Shown here: piece by piece, positions 11,681 through 21,599 of the stretch
How positions within the stretch are numbered: the stretch's first letter is position 1
Layout: each line of letters starts with the position of its first letter
Source of the DNA: Oidiodendron maius Zn
Lineage: Eukaryota; Ascomycota; Leotiomycetes; Myxotrichaceae
DNA: 64,000 nt
Direction of reading: 5' to 3'
Assembly: GCA_000827325.1 (NCBI GenBank)
Contig: KN832878.1
Span: 1,240,001 to 1,304,000 of the forward strand
Made by a program: the position numbers and the translations under genes
Notes under the pieces: generated by a model
Told to the model about the DNA's origin: nothing
The model's input: the letters and a program-made list of their open reading frames with translations, nothing else
Database searches by the model: none

Positions 11681-11742
11681 CCTATCGTAGTCGGGTATCC
11701 GCAAAGCTACCGATCTTCCTCTACGTCATGACGGCTTTGATG
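11681..11742 (+). repeat. 62-bp direct repeat, copy 2
   Basis: Second copy, 450 bp downstream of copy 1, differing only by five transitions. This pattern fits repeat-induced point mutation or simple decay of a duplicated or mobile sequence. Confidence 0.75.
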
Positions 11743-12223
11743 CCCTAGCTGCACCTACTGTTAATGGCGAATTCTCTGTTGGGCGGATCCGGGATTTTTC
11801 GGGCGGCATCTACCTCCAGATGTCGACAAATCATGCTACCCGACGGTAATGAGCTGTTCAAGAGTATGGCCTAACAATCTAATGAGATCACTCCCAACTT
11901 GTATACCAACCATAATTGCGCTGGTACCTAGAAAAAGATACCGGCTTAATAGATCCATTGACGGATCGCACTCGCTGATTTGGGCTGTACCGAGATGCCG
12001 AAATTGTATCGATCTGGGTTATATATTAAATATTGGTTAAAGTGTCAACATAGAATGGCCCTATTGATTTGTTGGTGTTGTAAAAAGGAAATCTGGTAGA
12101 GGGGGTTTCTCGTACCTCTCGCTTACCCATGGCTAAGGGATAAATAAACAAGCGCCACTCCCAGTTCGGTGATATACCTCTTCTCGTCATATCACAGTCA
12201 GTTCTCCATTGTTAGTCTGCAGA

Positions 12224-13320
12224 TATGGCAGATCATCCTGAAGCAATATCGTCCAAAATGTCTCCTCTCAGGAGTGTTCTCCTTATTGGCGCTTCGGGCA
12301 TACTTGGAATGGCCATGCAGACCGACCTTTGGCCAAGAAGCGAAACTTCTTCAAACTCAGTGTTTTAACGACTTCGGCCTCACCGCAAACCAAAACAAGA
12401 ATGCTTCCTGGGCCTCGCTGAAGGCACAAGGCGTACAAATTATCACAGCGGATTTCTCAGACAGCAATTGTCTAGTGAAGACCTTCACGGGTAATGTCCT
12501 CTTCCATAATCACTGAAAATGTTTAGATTCCTCTTTGCAGGATGGGACGCAGTTATAAGCGCCGTTGGTCTGTCAGTAGTCAAGGTGCAGGTGCATATGA
12601 TTGAGGCGGCGGCGATTTTTGCCCAGCGAATTCGGTTTCGATCTTGCAATTCCCAGCAATACAGCCGAGGTAGTTTATAAGAGGAAACATGCAGTTGCAG
12701 CCAAGTTGAAGGATGCCTCTTAGAGATACCTAGGATATACATACACCTTTCTAGCCGTTGGTTTGTCAATTATCGCATCTGGCTTTTTACTAGGTGGCCA
12801 TGCTGATTTCCCTTTCATTGTTCCTGAAATGTTTGATGCAGACCCCGAGACCTTAAAGACATCCATAGTTGGTGATGGGGAGGCCTTTTATTTCGTTTAT
12901 CAGCTTTGCAGAGTATGTTACTGACCTTCATCAAAGCTCGAAAACTGCTAAGTAATATTAGTGCCACAGCATTTTCTGTCGTTGTCCTGTCGTACCCAGA
13001 GCGGACCAAGCATACAACTATCAGGGTCGATAGTATCGAGGCTAGTTGGAACGAGATCATCAATCTCTTATAAAAGGGCCAGGACATACTCTACACTGTG
13101 ACGTATTAGTCTGTCGAGGATGTGAAGAAAATGGAAACCAGGTTTTGGGCAACAAGAAACCCCATGGCAGGGAAATCTTCGACGCGTCGTGACCGAGGGC
13201 AATGCCAAGGTCTCTGTTGTGCAGAACAGTCTTTTTTCGGAAGTGAAGGCTACTACGGATCTCGGGAGCAATATTGTCATTGCGTTAACGGAAAAAGGCA
13301 TACTGTAATCAGTTTGGTCT
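12224..13320 (+). pseudogene. NmrA/isoflavone reductase-like pseudogene
   Basis: Plus-strand pieces in several frames recover an NmrA-like protein in order: a dinucleotide-binding start with LLIGASGILG near 12275; a stretch with GVQIITADFSDS near 12430-12480; a GT-AG intron around 12490-12540; then WDAVISAVGLS; a YTFLAVG...SGFLLGG segment near 12735-12795; and a late SVEDVKKME segment near 13110 followed by a shifted C-terminal frame to about 13312. At least two frame changes and several internal stops (for example TAG at 12721) interrupt it. It is a different relative from the intact NmrA-like gene at 2745 and looks like an old loss rather than a sequencing slip. Confidence 0.6.
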
Positions 13321-14026
13321 GATTTCTCATGTGAGAGAGCAAGCTCAAGCTACTAGCTAGGTCGGCCTAGGATTGCCCCGCCATTGTAGGGCATGCCAAA
13401 AACGACCAGGATGGCCGTCATATCATATGTAATACACCTAAATATCCATGTGATAAGATTTTAGGAAACCTAACCAGCTCTACGTCAGTTCTCTGGCCTT
13501 TCGGCATTTTATAACCGTAGCTCTTTTGAACCCCTATACCACCCCTTATAAGCCGAAACATTCTCGTTAGAGGAAACTCATTCACATACACGATCGTGGA
13601 TTACTCCCCTCCCTTCCTATTACTCTTATCCAACCGCCGTCTGCTTCCGACTGACTAAATATGCATAGGAGAGGAAGCTAATCTCTTAGCATCCATGTTT
13701 CTATTACGCCCAATCATATGATGTGAAGAGCTGTAGGTAGGATGCAGACCTGCCACTGTTCTGTTAGGACGTAAGTACATTCCATCCAGCTGTTTAAGGC
13801 TACCGTCTTCGTTTATTGGTCAAGTAGTTAGGGAATCCGCATACGCCCTGGTTCGTCAGGTAAGTCCAACAAAATGCTTCAACTGCAAAGAAGTCTGGCA
13901 CAGGGAGGTTTAAACAAGAATATGTTTGCCAAATAATAAATCTGGCTCCGTCCACGAGTGCTTTGCAAATGGGTAGTTGGATTACTACCTAGATAACACT
14001 TGTAGTCCTTTGCCGGATCTACTCCT
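13321..14026. other. Intergenic region, no feature seen
   Basis: About 700 bp between two pseudogenes. No ORF, repeat or RNA gene that I can support. Confidence 0.4.
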
Positions 14027-14617
14027 TCAGCCAAAAAGTTTCTGTACCATAACATTCGTGAGTGACTGCAAGTCATATCTCTTGTGCACCAGCGGCTGTC
14101 CACTTATCTGTGCAATTGCATTCTCCCAGACTTGCTTCAGAATATGGTGGTCCTTGGCGCCACCCAAGTCCATCACGCCAGGCAATATGGCCCACTTGTA
14201 TACCGCAATCCCATAATATTTTGTTACTAAGACGGGGGGCTGTGCCATGCCGTGCTCATATGCTGATTTTGGCAAGATGGCAACATTGAGAGTGTCCCTG
14301 TGTTCATCTCCATTGCGATCTCGTTCTTCGGGTCAACGACTACCTCACTGTTGAAGCATGTAGCGGCCAGCATGTGTTGAAGGTACTGTTCGGGGTCGGC
14401 GGTTACGGAGATGGCTTTCTCTCCTGCAGCATTGATTTGGGGGACGATTGACTGCAAGGTTTTCAAGTATAATATGCAGAATCGACACCAGTAGCCACGA
14501 TAGACTAAGAAATAGTATTAGTGGGTATCGATAGAGGAGAGCACTATTAAGACGAACAAATGACGAGGACAGAGTTTCAGTAACATAGGCCACGTAGCGT
14601 AAAAGAGGATCCGACAT
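14027..14617 (-). pseudogene. AhpC/TSA-like thioredoxin-fold pseudogene
   Basis: Minus-strand remains of a peroxiredoxin-like protein. A YRGYWCRFC stretch (14476-14490 codes WCRFC) gives the redox CxxC after a beta strand, followed by NAAGEKAISVTADPEQ and VVVDPKNEIAMEMN, typical of this fungal AhpC/TSA-type group. Shortly after, near 14288, what looks like a duplicated TC dinucleotide shifts the frame; the rest (VLVTKYYGIAVYKWAI...NVMVQKLFG) continues in the new frame to a stop at 14027. The 5' part, from a possible ATG at 14617, does not join cleanly: there is a good branch point and acceptor (ACTAATACTATTTCTTAG) but no clear donor. Hence scored as a pseudogene. The original would have been about 180-200 residues. 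Confidence 0.6.
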
Positions 14618-15554
14618 GTTGTTTGGTATTATTGGAGGCTTGGGAGGGATCTATAGCTAAGTGCACTCAAGAGCAATGTGTGATAGAGGTAATTTGTTCA
14701 GTCGTGCGATCGTGTTGCTCCCCAGAGAAGAAAATGAGGGATTGCATAATAAGGATATGTCAAAGGTTACAGGATCGAAGGATTCATCAGTATGTGTGTG
14801 GAATCAGTTGTATTGAGTTGTCTAAGGTTCTAAGCTGCATATAACCACACAATATATGGTGCGCCGCCACTCGCTACGTTACGGATATTCAGATCACCCG
14901 TTCGGATCCGAATGCCCGAATATCCTTCACAGGATACTTGATCACGGTTCAGTTGTGTCGTTAAATCATTAAATTGTTTCATCTTGAATTACCGGCAAGC
15001 ACACCAACACAGTTGCGACCATGATTGTCTCTAAACCCCTAAGAAATTAAAGTCTTAGCTAGGAAAGTAAGATTCCATACAGTCTTAACACCACCGGCTT
15101 GGAGATGGAACATTTCAGTTCTGACTCCCGTATCGTGATTTGGGATTATCGATCATTATGGCGCCTTGCAGGGGCAGGTATTTCCCAATAGAGAGCTATA
15201 TATGTGAGCCTAATATTATAAATGCATCTAATTGCACAGACCAATGGAGTGAACGAACCCAACCTAAAATTCGATGGTTGCAATCCCTAATTCCCTACAT
15301 ACGGGGTATGGCATGGTCTCTTGCAAACGTGGCTTCGCCGTTTACTAGAGGCACAAAAGTTCTACCGCGCGCCACATTGATCAGGGATTCCTATGTCTAA
15401 CCATGTTAATTCAAGCTCAATATGCGGTTTAAGAGGTTGTACTAACTATGCTGTACTAAAGCTCTGTGCTACATTATTTTGCTCTAGCAAACATTTCGGG
15501 AGTTTAATTCCTGTAAGACTTTCTCCAACCACTCTCCTTCCTTTACTCAAACTT
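14618..15554. other. Intergenic region, no feature seen
   Basis: About 940 bp, moderately AT-rich. ORFs here are short with no family resemblance. Confidence 0.4.
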
Positions 15555-16859
15555 CTAGAACCATGGCGGACCCTGCGGTGTCAAGTTTGGAAAACACATC
15601 CGTCCTATCTCCCTCTGACACCAATTCCCAAAGATCGCTGCACCCCTGCTCCCAGCAAAAATGGGATCAACGCTCCAGAACCGCGGCTGTTTCTCTTCCT
15701 CGTTGCTCAATTGAGCAGCTTCAACTTCCTCTCTCAAAACTCGCTGGAAAATATTGCTCTCTGCTGCTTCTCCGTGGACGATGACCCGACCGAGTTCAAA
15801 GCCCCTCTGCCAGTACTTGTCCGAATTCAGCGCATCCTTTAGCGCGCTGCGGATTGCATGCCAATACGTCTCATTCCCCATTACGTCTATCGCTTCCAGA
15901 CCGAGACCAAAATTCGCAATCCCTCTCGCAAGAGGGAAACTCGAAGCTCGCTTGATACTTGAAACATGTGCCACCAACGCCTTCTTCGTGAAGAGGACCG
16001 AAAACATATATGCAGACCACGGCTCTGTCTCATCCTTGGAAGGAAAAATACCATCCAGACCAAGCCCCATGCCTGCGAATGCGGTATTGATCTCAGCAAC
16101 CGGTAAATGCTCACGATACAGATTGCCATAAATGCCCCACGGCAGTGTAAGGACCTGCAGTCCTACGAACGCCGCCGCGTCGACTAGGTCTTCCATATAC
16201 ATCGCCGGAAGCAGCGGGACCGTCACAAACACAACCTGCATCTCGTCCATCCCCCTCTTTCTCAACCACACATTTGTGTCAGTTTTCAGCACCTGCAGCG
16301 GCAACACAAGCTCCAATGTATCATCAGAAGCCGGCATCCCGCGCTTCTTCCGCCACCATCTATTCCACTGCCTCCCTATATCCTCTCCTATCGCATTGCA
16401 GTTGTAATAGGGCGGCGTGGGATGCTGTGCCTCTTCCGTCGACATCCGCGCCAGGACATCGTTATATTGCGTTCCTGGCTGCCACTTCACGACATCGATG
16501 ATCGTGCCGTTGTTGAACGCTATAGATGAGGTGCCGTAGCCGGCTGTCAGGTCGAAGCCTACAGTCCAACTCTGATTCCGAAATGCACTCCAATCCTGCG
16601 GCACCTTCCTGTACGGTGGACCAAGATACGGAAAGCCCGAACACGGAAATGGCGGCATCTCAGTGAAGTACACGAGGACAAGACAGGCAGCAAAAACGGC
16701 GAGAACTACGAAGGTACAAGAACAGATATAAGCTCTCCATCTCCTCCTACGGAAAGAGAAATTATTGACGGGTTGGAGGACGATGACGTTTTCTAGATGT
16801 GAAGTTGCTACTAGATTGTCCGAGAACGTGCCGTATGTTGACCTTGATGGTGGCGACAT
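15555..16859 (-). CDS. Single-pass membrane protein with ASKHA-like (actin/Hsp70) features
   Basis: Uninterrupted frame; the ATG at 16859 gives 434 residues, while the frame runs open further upstream with non-conserved-looking sequence. Residues about 40-70 form one hydrophobic segment preceded by RRRRWR, so a type II membrane topology with the bulk on the luminal/outer side is likely. After it, VGFDLTAGYGTSSIAF resembles the phosphate-1 loop of Hsp70/sugar-kinase-fold ATPases (usually D-x-G-T-x-x-S), and near the C-terminus FWSVDPIFAGSRGAAIF resembles a DP-x-x-x-x-x-GAA signature often seen in fungal proteins of that fold. The Gly after the Asp is replaced (DLTAG), so ATP binding is uncertain. 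I know no assigned function. It has no close neighbour on its strand within 680 bp. Confidence 0.7.
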   Translation of the reverse strand: MSPPSRSTYGTFSDNLVATSHLENVIVLQPVNNFSFRRRRWRAYICSCTFVVLAVFAACLVLVYFTEMPPFPCSGFPYLGPPYRKVPQDWSAFRNQSWTVGFDLTAGYGTSSIAFNNGTIIDVVKWQPGTQYNDVLARMSTEEAQHPTPPYYNCNAIGEDIGRQWNRWWRKKRGMPASDDTLELVLPLQVLKTDTNVWLRKRGMDEMQVVFVTVPLLPAMYMEDLVDAAAFVGLQVLTLPWGIYGNLYREHLPVAEINTAFAGMGLGLDGIFPSKDETEPWSAYMFSVLFTKKALVAHVSSIKRASSFPLARGIANFGLGLEAIDVMGNETYWHAIRSALKDALNSDKYWQRGFELGRVIVHGEAAESNIFQRVLREEVEAAQLSNEEEKQPRFWSVDPIFAGSRGAAIFGNWCQREIGRMCFPNLTPQGPPWF

Positions 16860-17542
16860 TGTACTGTCAGGTTGTGAAACATTGGGTGGAAAAGAAGAAG
16901 ATATTGCACTTTGGAAGTGCGAAGCTTTTGATCGCTCTGCATCATGGCGGTACAATGTAAGGTGAGAGCGAAACTTTGGCTGGGGCCTAAAATCACGTGA
17001 TAATATGTCAACCTTTTGAGCGCTGGATCTTTGATGGACACCAGGGGTTGCTTCCAGCAGGGACTGGTTCCGCCCATACTGTACCAAAGGAAAGTATAAA
17101 TACGTGGCCCGCATATCTGCTAAATAAAATTAGCCCGGCACCTTCATAGGGACACATTTGTCGACATCTCCTGCATTCTCGCACCAAAATTTAAGGGGGC
17201 AATCGTTCATGAAGCAAAGTCTTCGTCAAGTAGTCCCCTTCGCCTGAGCATAGCATAACCAGGGCACTGTATTAACAAGGCTCTATGATAAAATCAGTGT
17301 CTTATGATTGCCTTCTTCTTTATTCTCCACCTACCTAATAAATGGGCCTATTTCCCAACTACCCTTTAATATAATTAATAATAGCGAACATCGGGGCTTA
17401 TATTAGGTCCAGTCGCTACTTTAGCAGGATTATTATAGCATATAATAATGAATTATAGAAGATATCGCCTGAGAATTTTGGCGAGATGAGATCAGAACCA
17501 TATATAAATACATGAAAGGAATGCCTAGTATTTGAGCGCAAA
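16860..17542. other. Intergenic region
   Basis: About 680 bp between two same-strand genes; AT-rich around 17330-17460. Nothing else supported. Confidence 0.4.
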
Positions 17543-18751
17543 TTAAGCAGAAGGATAAATAGCCAACCCCTGAGAATGGTTGTCCGCGCCGGGAATAGCA
17601 ACATTATCAATATCGGCAAACTTTCCCGACAGGTTTATAGAGGCGATATGGACATCAGTATCGGATGGATTGAAGGATAAAGCAAATAGCTTGTTATCGG
17701 CGCTAAGGGCAAAATCGAAGTTTCCAGAGTTGCCATTCGTCGACCGCCACTGCTGCGTAACTTGGCCCGAATGAACGTTGACTTGAGTAATAATATTGGT
17801 ACCCGCATCTGGAAGGATACCAACAGCGGACTTTGGCGTTACACCAGCCCAGCAAATGGCCTTCTGCCCTGGGACATTAATCGTGCTAGCGGGAGCCTGT
17901 GGATGATTCAGGTCAAGAGTATAGGCGCCAAAAGTAGGATCGGAAACAAGAATCAAAGACGATTCTGGGACAGCTGCCGCGCCAAAAGAATTGGTAATAC
18001 CTTCTGGAACGCCGAGATTGCCCTTGGTAGAAACCTGACCATTCCGATCCAAGGGGTAGGTGGCGACGAATGCCGGCAATGAAGAAGATCCGCGAACGGT
18101 GACCACCAACAGAGAGTCATTGTCTGCAAAGAATGCGTCACTGACCAACGATAACGTTGTATTTGGTGGGCTCTGCTGGTGCAACTCGAATCCGCGCAGG
18201 GAGTCAAACTTGCCAATTCCTCTAGGCCCCCACGAGGCACAGCTAACGCCTGAACGTGTCCCGGCATATGCAACACAGACCACATCATCCCTCACAGCGA
18301 CGGTGTTAGGGAAATCGCCATTCACATTATACGTGCCCACTCTAATAAGCCCGGTTGGATCCTGAGGGGGGATAAAGAAAAGAGAGATCTGGTCCGACCC
18401 CGCGTCAACGTTGAAGAGATACTACAATAGATCAGTCTGCCAGTCTCTCCATGCTAACAGTAGAGTACTAACGTCATCATACACAACAACGCTGTTTTGA
18501 GATCCTAATGAATCAGGAAGATGGGGCCCAGTCAGAGTGAGTTCAGCGTTTCCAACTCCTCCTGTAGCATGGAAGGTCGCTCGCCCAATTTTGCCACCGG
18601 ACTCAATGTTGACAGCCACGATACTGTTGGGGGATTTGTTGGTCTGGAAGTAGACTGCTTTGGTACCAGTGGAGCTTGGGAAGGGAAATGCGTATACGAC
18701 AGAAGCTGAGAGCGCGACTGTGACGGCGAGAAGAGACGAAACTTGAACCAT
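17543..18751 (-). CDS. Secreted beta-propeller-like protein
   Basis: Exons complement(17543..18421, 18473..18751) with a 51-nt phase-0 intron give 385 residues. The first 21 or so residues form a signal peptide (hydrophobic core ending VVYA before FPFPSS). The mature part is made of repeating strand-turn units with SIVAVNI, LVVTVRG, YTLDLN, ALSADNKLFALSF and similar segments, as in lactonase-type seven-bladed propellers related to carboxymuconate cycloisomerases. No metal-binding or catalytic residues could be assigned by eye, so an enzyme activity should not be assumed. A TATAAAAAG box lies on the minus strand at 18856-18864, about 105 bp before the ATG. Confidence 0.8.
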
Positions 18752-18855
18752 TGTGATATCACTGCCCTGAGGATGGGCTTTTCGGATTAAGATTATGAAG
18801 ACAATAAACTCTCTGTTCTCAGCTTGATGTCCTCTGACAAACTGGCACAGCTGCT

Positions 18856-18864
18856 CTTTTTATA
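18856..18864 (-). promoter_or_regulatory. TATA box of the secreted beta-propeller gene
   Basis: TATAAAAAG on the minus strand, about 105 bp upstream of the ATG at 18751. Confidence 0.5.
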
Positions 18865-19580
18865 CTTTATATTTGCTTCTAGATAAATTTTATAATGTCG
18901 TCACGCAGCGTAAACTCTTCTTCTATCCTAGTAACATATTCATGGGCTTCCTTACGGCGTTTAGCCGATTGGGTGTTTGACAAATTGATTCCAAACCTAG
19001 CATGTGGCAAGGGTCAACGGCTCCCTGAACTGCGAACAGGGTGCTGACGCAAGAATTATCTCGACAAGTAGCAATCAAGACAGCATTTTAGGAGCTTCAA
19101 ACTCCGCAAGCTACAATTCAATAACTGAGAGTGATACAGATAATTATCACTACGGATAGTGGAGGAAACGCTTCTCCTTGGACGACTACCGTAACTACGG
19201 TTCAACCACTCGCCCATGCGACTTGAGAGCGGTTTGGAATCAATTTGACAATTTTCGGGCCGACCGAGATGCCTTATCGACATTAAGAAGGTCGAGTTCA
19301 TCGTAGAAGTCTGGTTGGAGGACGGCCATTGCAGATAGCGCCTTGCTAGGCGGCGCACGGATGCTTCAAGTGATCGGAAGACGCCATCTATGGTGCTGAC
19401 AGGTACCACTAAAAATTTGATTAGTGACAGCCCGGCTAAACGAAGCTTTATTAAACTACAATATTGAGGTGTTTGCCCCCTTGTCCCTATGCTTTGACAA
19501 ATTCAAACCCACCCAAGCTAACAACGACACCTAGACCGCAGCCCACTTTCTCCACCCGATACGTACGCATCCTCGAACGC

Positions 19581-19614
19581 GAATATCGAAGCACGACGAA
19601 TATCGAAGCACGAC
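19581..19614. repeat. 17-bp tandem duplication
   Basis: GAATATCGAAGCACGAC occurs twice back to back without mismatch. Confidence 0.8.
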
Positions 19615-19859
19615 GTTGTTTCTCCGCATCTTTTATAGTTAGTTGACCGCAGTCGCATAAGAAACCTGGACTGAAACTAGGACTTTGATAAACTGAAGGC
19701 TGTGGGCAATACTTTAGGATGACTGAACATATCGCGGCGAATTTTGTATTGTATTATAGTGCAATAACAGCGTTGAGTTCCAATCACCACCTTGCAATAA
19801 CAAGCGGAAATGGGTTGTACTTATGCAATTTTTCTGGTACAGTGGCTGACTTATATAGC

Positions 19860-21599
19860 TTACACAATTTTATATCGATCACCAGACCACTGAGATAGCT
19901 GATCAGCCATTTCTCCATCCATAACTCCGTGAACATAGCAAGGGCCGATAATCTCGTAAGTAATACTGTCGCTCTTTACGGACGACTTATCTCTCAAGGA
20001 AGCTTCACTGGAGTGAGAAGGTGTTCTTCGTAAAGCCATTGGTGTACTGGCGCCGAGGAATATGCAGACATCGTCTCCAACCTCAGAAGCATTCGGAACC
20101 ATGGCAAAGTGGCGACTGGAGAGAATCGCAAAGCGCGATGAGTATGCAGCTTGGCGTATGTTCCCGCTTACATTAAGAGGTATCTCTCTTGCAGGATCTG
20201 AAAATAGTGCCTCAATACCACTTTTGAGCATCCGTAAGAACCCAGTGTCAGGCCCTCCGCAACGTAATATTCCATAATAATCAGTAACAAGTGTGCGACA
20301 AAACGCCTGGAATTCGCGCTCTCCAGTAAGATAATATTGTTCCTTGTCAAGATTTTCCGGTTTCCATGATTGAATAGCGTCTCTCCAACCGTCTGTGTCA
20401 AACAAAGTAGGGTCAATCGCAGGAGTCAGCTCCTTGATATGACCAATGGAATGGCCTGATAGCAGTAATGTTTGGTCGTCCTTGATGGATATGCCCTCCT
20501 CGTAGTAATATCTATTCTGTTGCCTTGTTAAATATCCTGTTGCAAAGAAGGACAGTTTATTTGTATTAGGTGTCCAATTTTGTGTCACTCCCCGACAAAT
20601 AGACCAGTCCGGAACCCACGAAGGCAAGTGGATCTGGCGGTGGCCTCGGTGATGCTGGCAGATTATCTCAAGATTACCGTCTTCCTCAATATATCTTTTC
20701 ACAAGGTCTGTGTAGACGCGTTCAACAGGAAGTGTATAGTCTGGGTTTATTAGGTTGGGGTCTTTTGCGAGACTGAGGAAGGCGTAGATTTTGTCTCTGA
20801 AATCCGTCGCTTGACAATGCCCAAAATCCAACATAAGCCTCGAAAGGGTATTATGTCTAGGATCATTTTTGGCCTTTTCAAGAGCTATAATATACTCGGC
20901 AGAAATAGATAAGTCGTCATATATCACTCGTGACATTATCTTGTCACATAGTTTATGTATTATTCTCCACTCGAGGTTTATAGAGCCACAGACAAAGAGT
21001 CGCTCACGAGCCATCAGAAATTCCTGGACAATCCAACTCCTGTACCACCATCGTCGGCCAAATAGCGCGCGTGCAACCATCTTAGTCTGCTCGGGTGGCA
21101 ATTCACTTCCGGCTTCTATTCGTTTAGATAGCATGGGTAATTGTAAATCACCATCCTGTTCCGTGCCGAGCCATATGACAACACGACGAACTGCAGAATA
21201 AATCCGTCCCATCAGGAGAACTTGACTGCTTCGTTCTTTTACATCTTGCTGATTTATGCAAAGGGCATCAACCCACAGAGCTCTCTTCTCCTTCTTGTCT
21301 CGCAGATGTCGGAGAGCCTCGTATAAATTTTGGCTTACTTTGACGAGAGAATTAAAGATAAAAATGTTGCAAGAGAATTTCTCTGCATCCCACGTGTAGG
21401 AGAGTGCCTCGTAGCTTGCGACTGCTTCATCTTCTAATCCCATAGCCACCAGCTGACAATTAATCTCTTCGTCTAGGCTTGATGCTGGATCAATAACAAG
21501 AAATCGAGTCTGGTCCAACCCAAGCGGTAAATAGAGACTTGAGCCTCTAGAGGACCCAGAGTCCGCGATTGTAAGCTTATCGGTTTGTGCTGAAGCCAT
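19860..21599 (-). CDS. HET-domain (heterokaryon incompatibility) protein
   Basis: Single-exon gene of 579 residues. The HET domain shows its standard blocks: YEALSYTW at residues 63-70, LWVDALCINQ at 108-117, then VLLMGRIYSAVRRVVIWLG and a WWYRSWIVQEF block near 185-200. The C-terminus ends with YVHGVMDGE, typical of full-length HET proteins. HET proteins trigger cell death after fusion of unlike hyphae or on other recognition signals, usually through a TIR-like fold. No NACHT or repeat domain is attached, so an outside partner would be needed for sensing (inference). The ATG chosen is the first in a frame that begins with a short disordered leader. The gene stands alone, with gaps of more than 1 kb on both sides. 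Confidence 0.93.
   Translation of the reverse strand: MASAQTDKLTIADSGSSRGSSLYLPLGLDQTRFLVIDPASSLDEEINCQLVAMGLEDEAVASYEALSYTWDAEKFSCNIFIFNSLVKVSQNLYEALRHLRDKKEKRALWVDALCINQQDVKERSSQVLLMGRIYSAVRRVVIWLGTEQDGDLQLPMLSKRIEAGSELPPEQTKMVARALFGRRWWYRSWIVQEFLMARERLFVCGSINLEWRIIHKLCDKIMSRVIYDDLSISAEYIIALEKAKNDPRHNTLSRLMLDFGHCQATDFRDKIYAFLSLAKDPNLINPDYTLPVERVYTDLVKRYIEEDGNLEIICQHHRGHRQIHLPSWVPDWSICRGVTQNWTPNTNKLSFFATGYLTRQQNRYYYEEGISIKDDQTLLLSGHSIGHIKELTPAIDPTLFDTDGWRDAIQSWKPENLDKEQYYLTGEREFQAFCRTLVTDYYGILRCGGPDTGFLRMLKSGIEALFSDPAREIPLNVSGNIRQAAYSSRFAILSSRHFAMVPNASEVGDDVCIFLGASTPMALRRTPSHSSEASLRDKSSVKSDSITYEIIGPCYVHGVMDGEMADQLSQWSGDRYKIV

Larger units (their letters stand above)
10401..12223. other. Intergenic region with 62-bp direct repeats, no supported gene
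   Basis: About 1.8 kb. It holds a pair of 62-bp direct repeats (11231-11292 and 11681-11742) and a 105-codon ORF between them at 11278-11595 that resembles no family I know. A 16-mer GACTAACCCTAATTAG at 10974-10989 recurs exactly at 22017. Confidence 0.4.
18752..19859. other. Intergenic region with a 17-bp tandem duplication
   Basis: About 1.1 kb. Minus-strand ORF pieces at 19056-19409 look weakly coding in two frames but match no family I know; possibly a relic. Confidence 0.4.
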
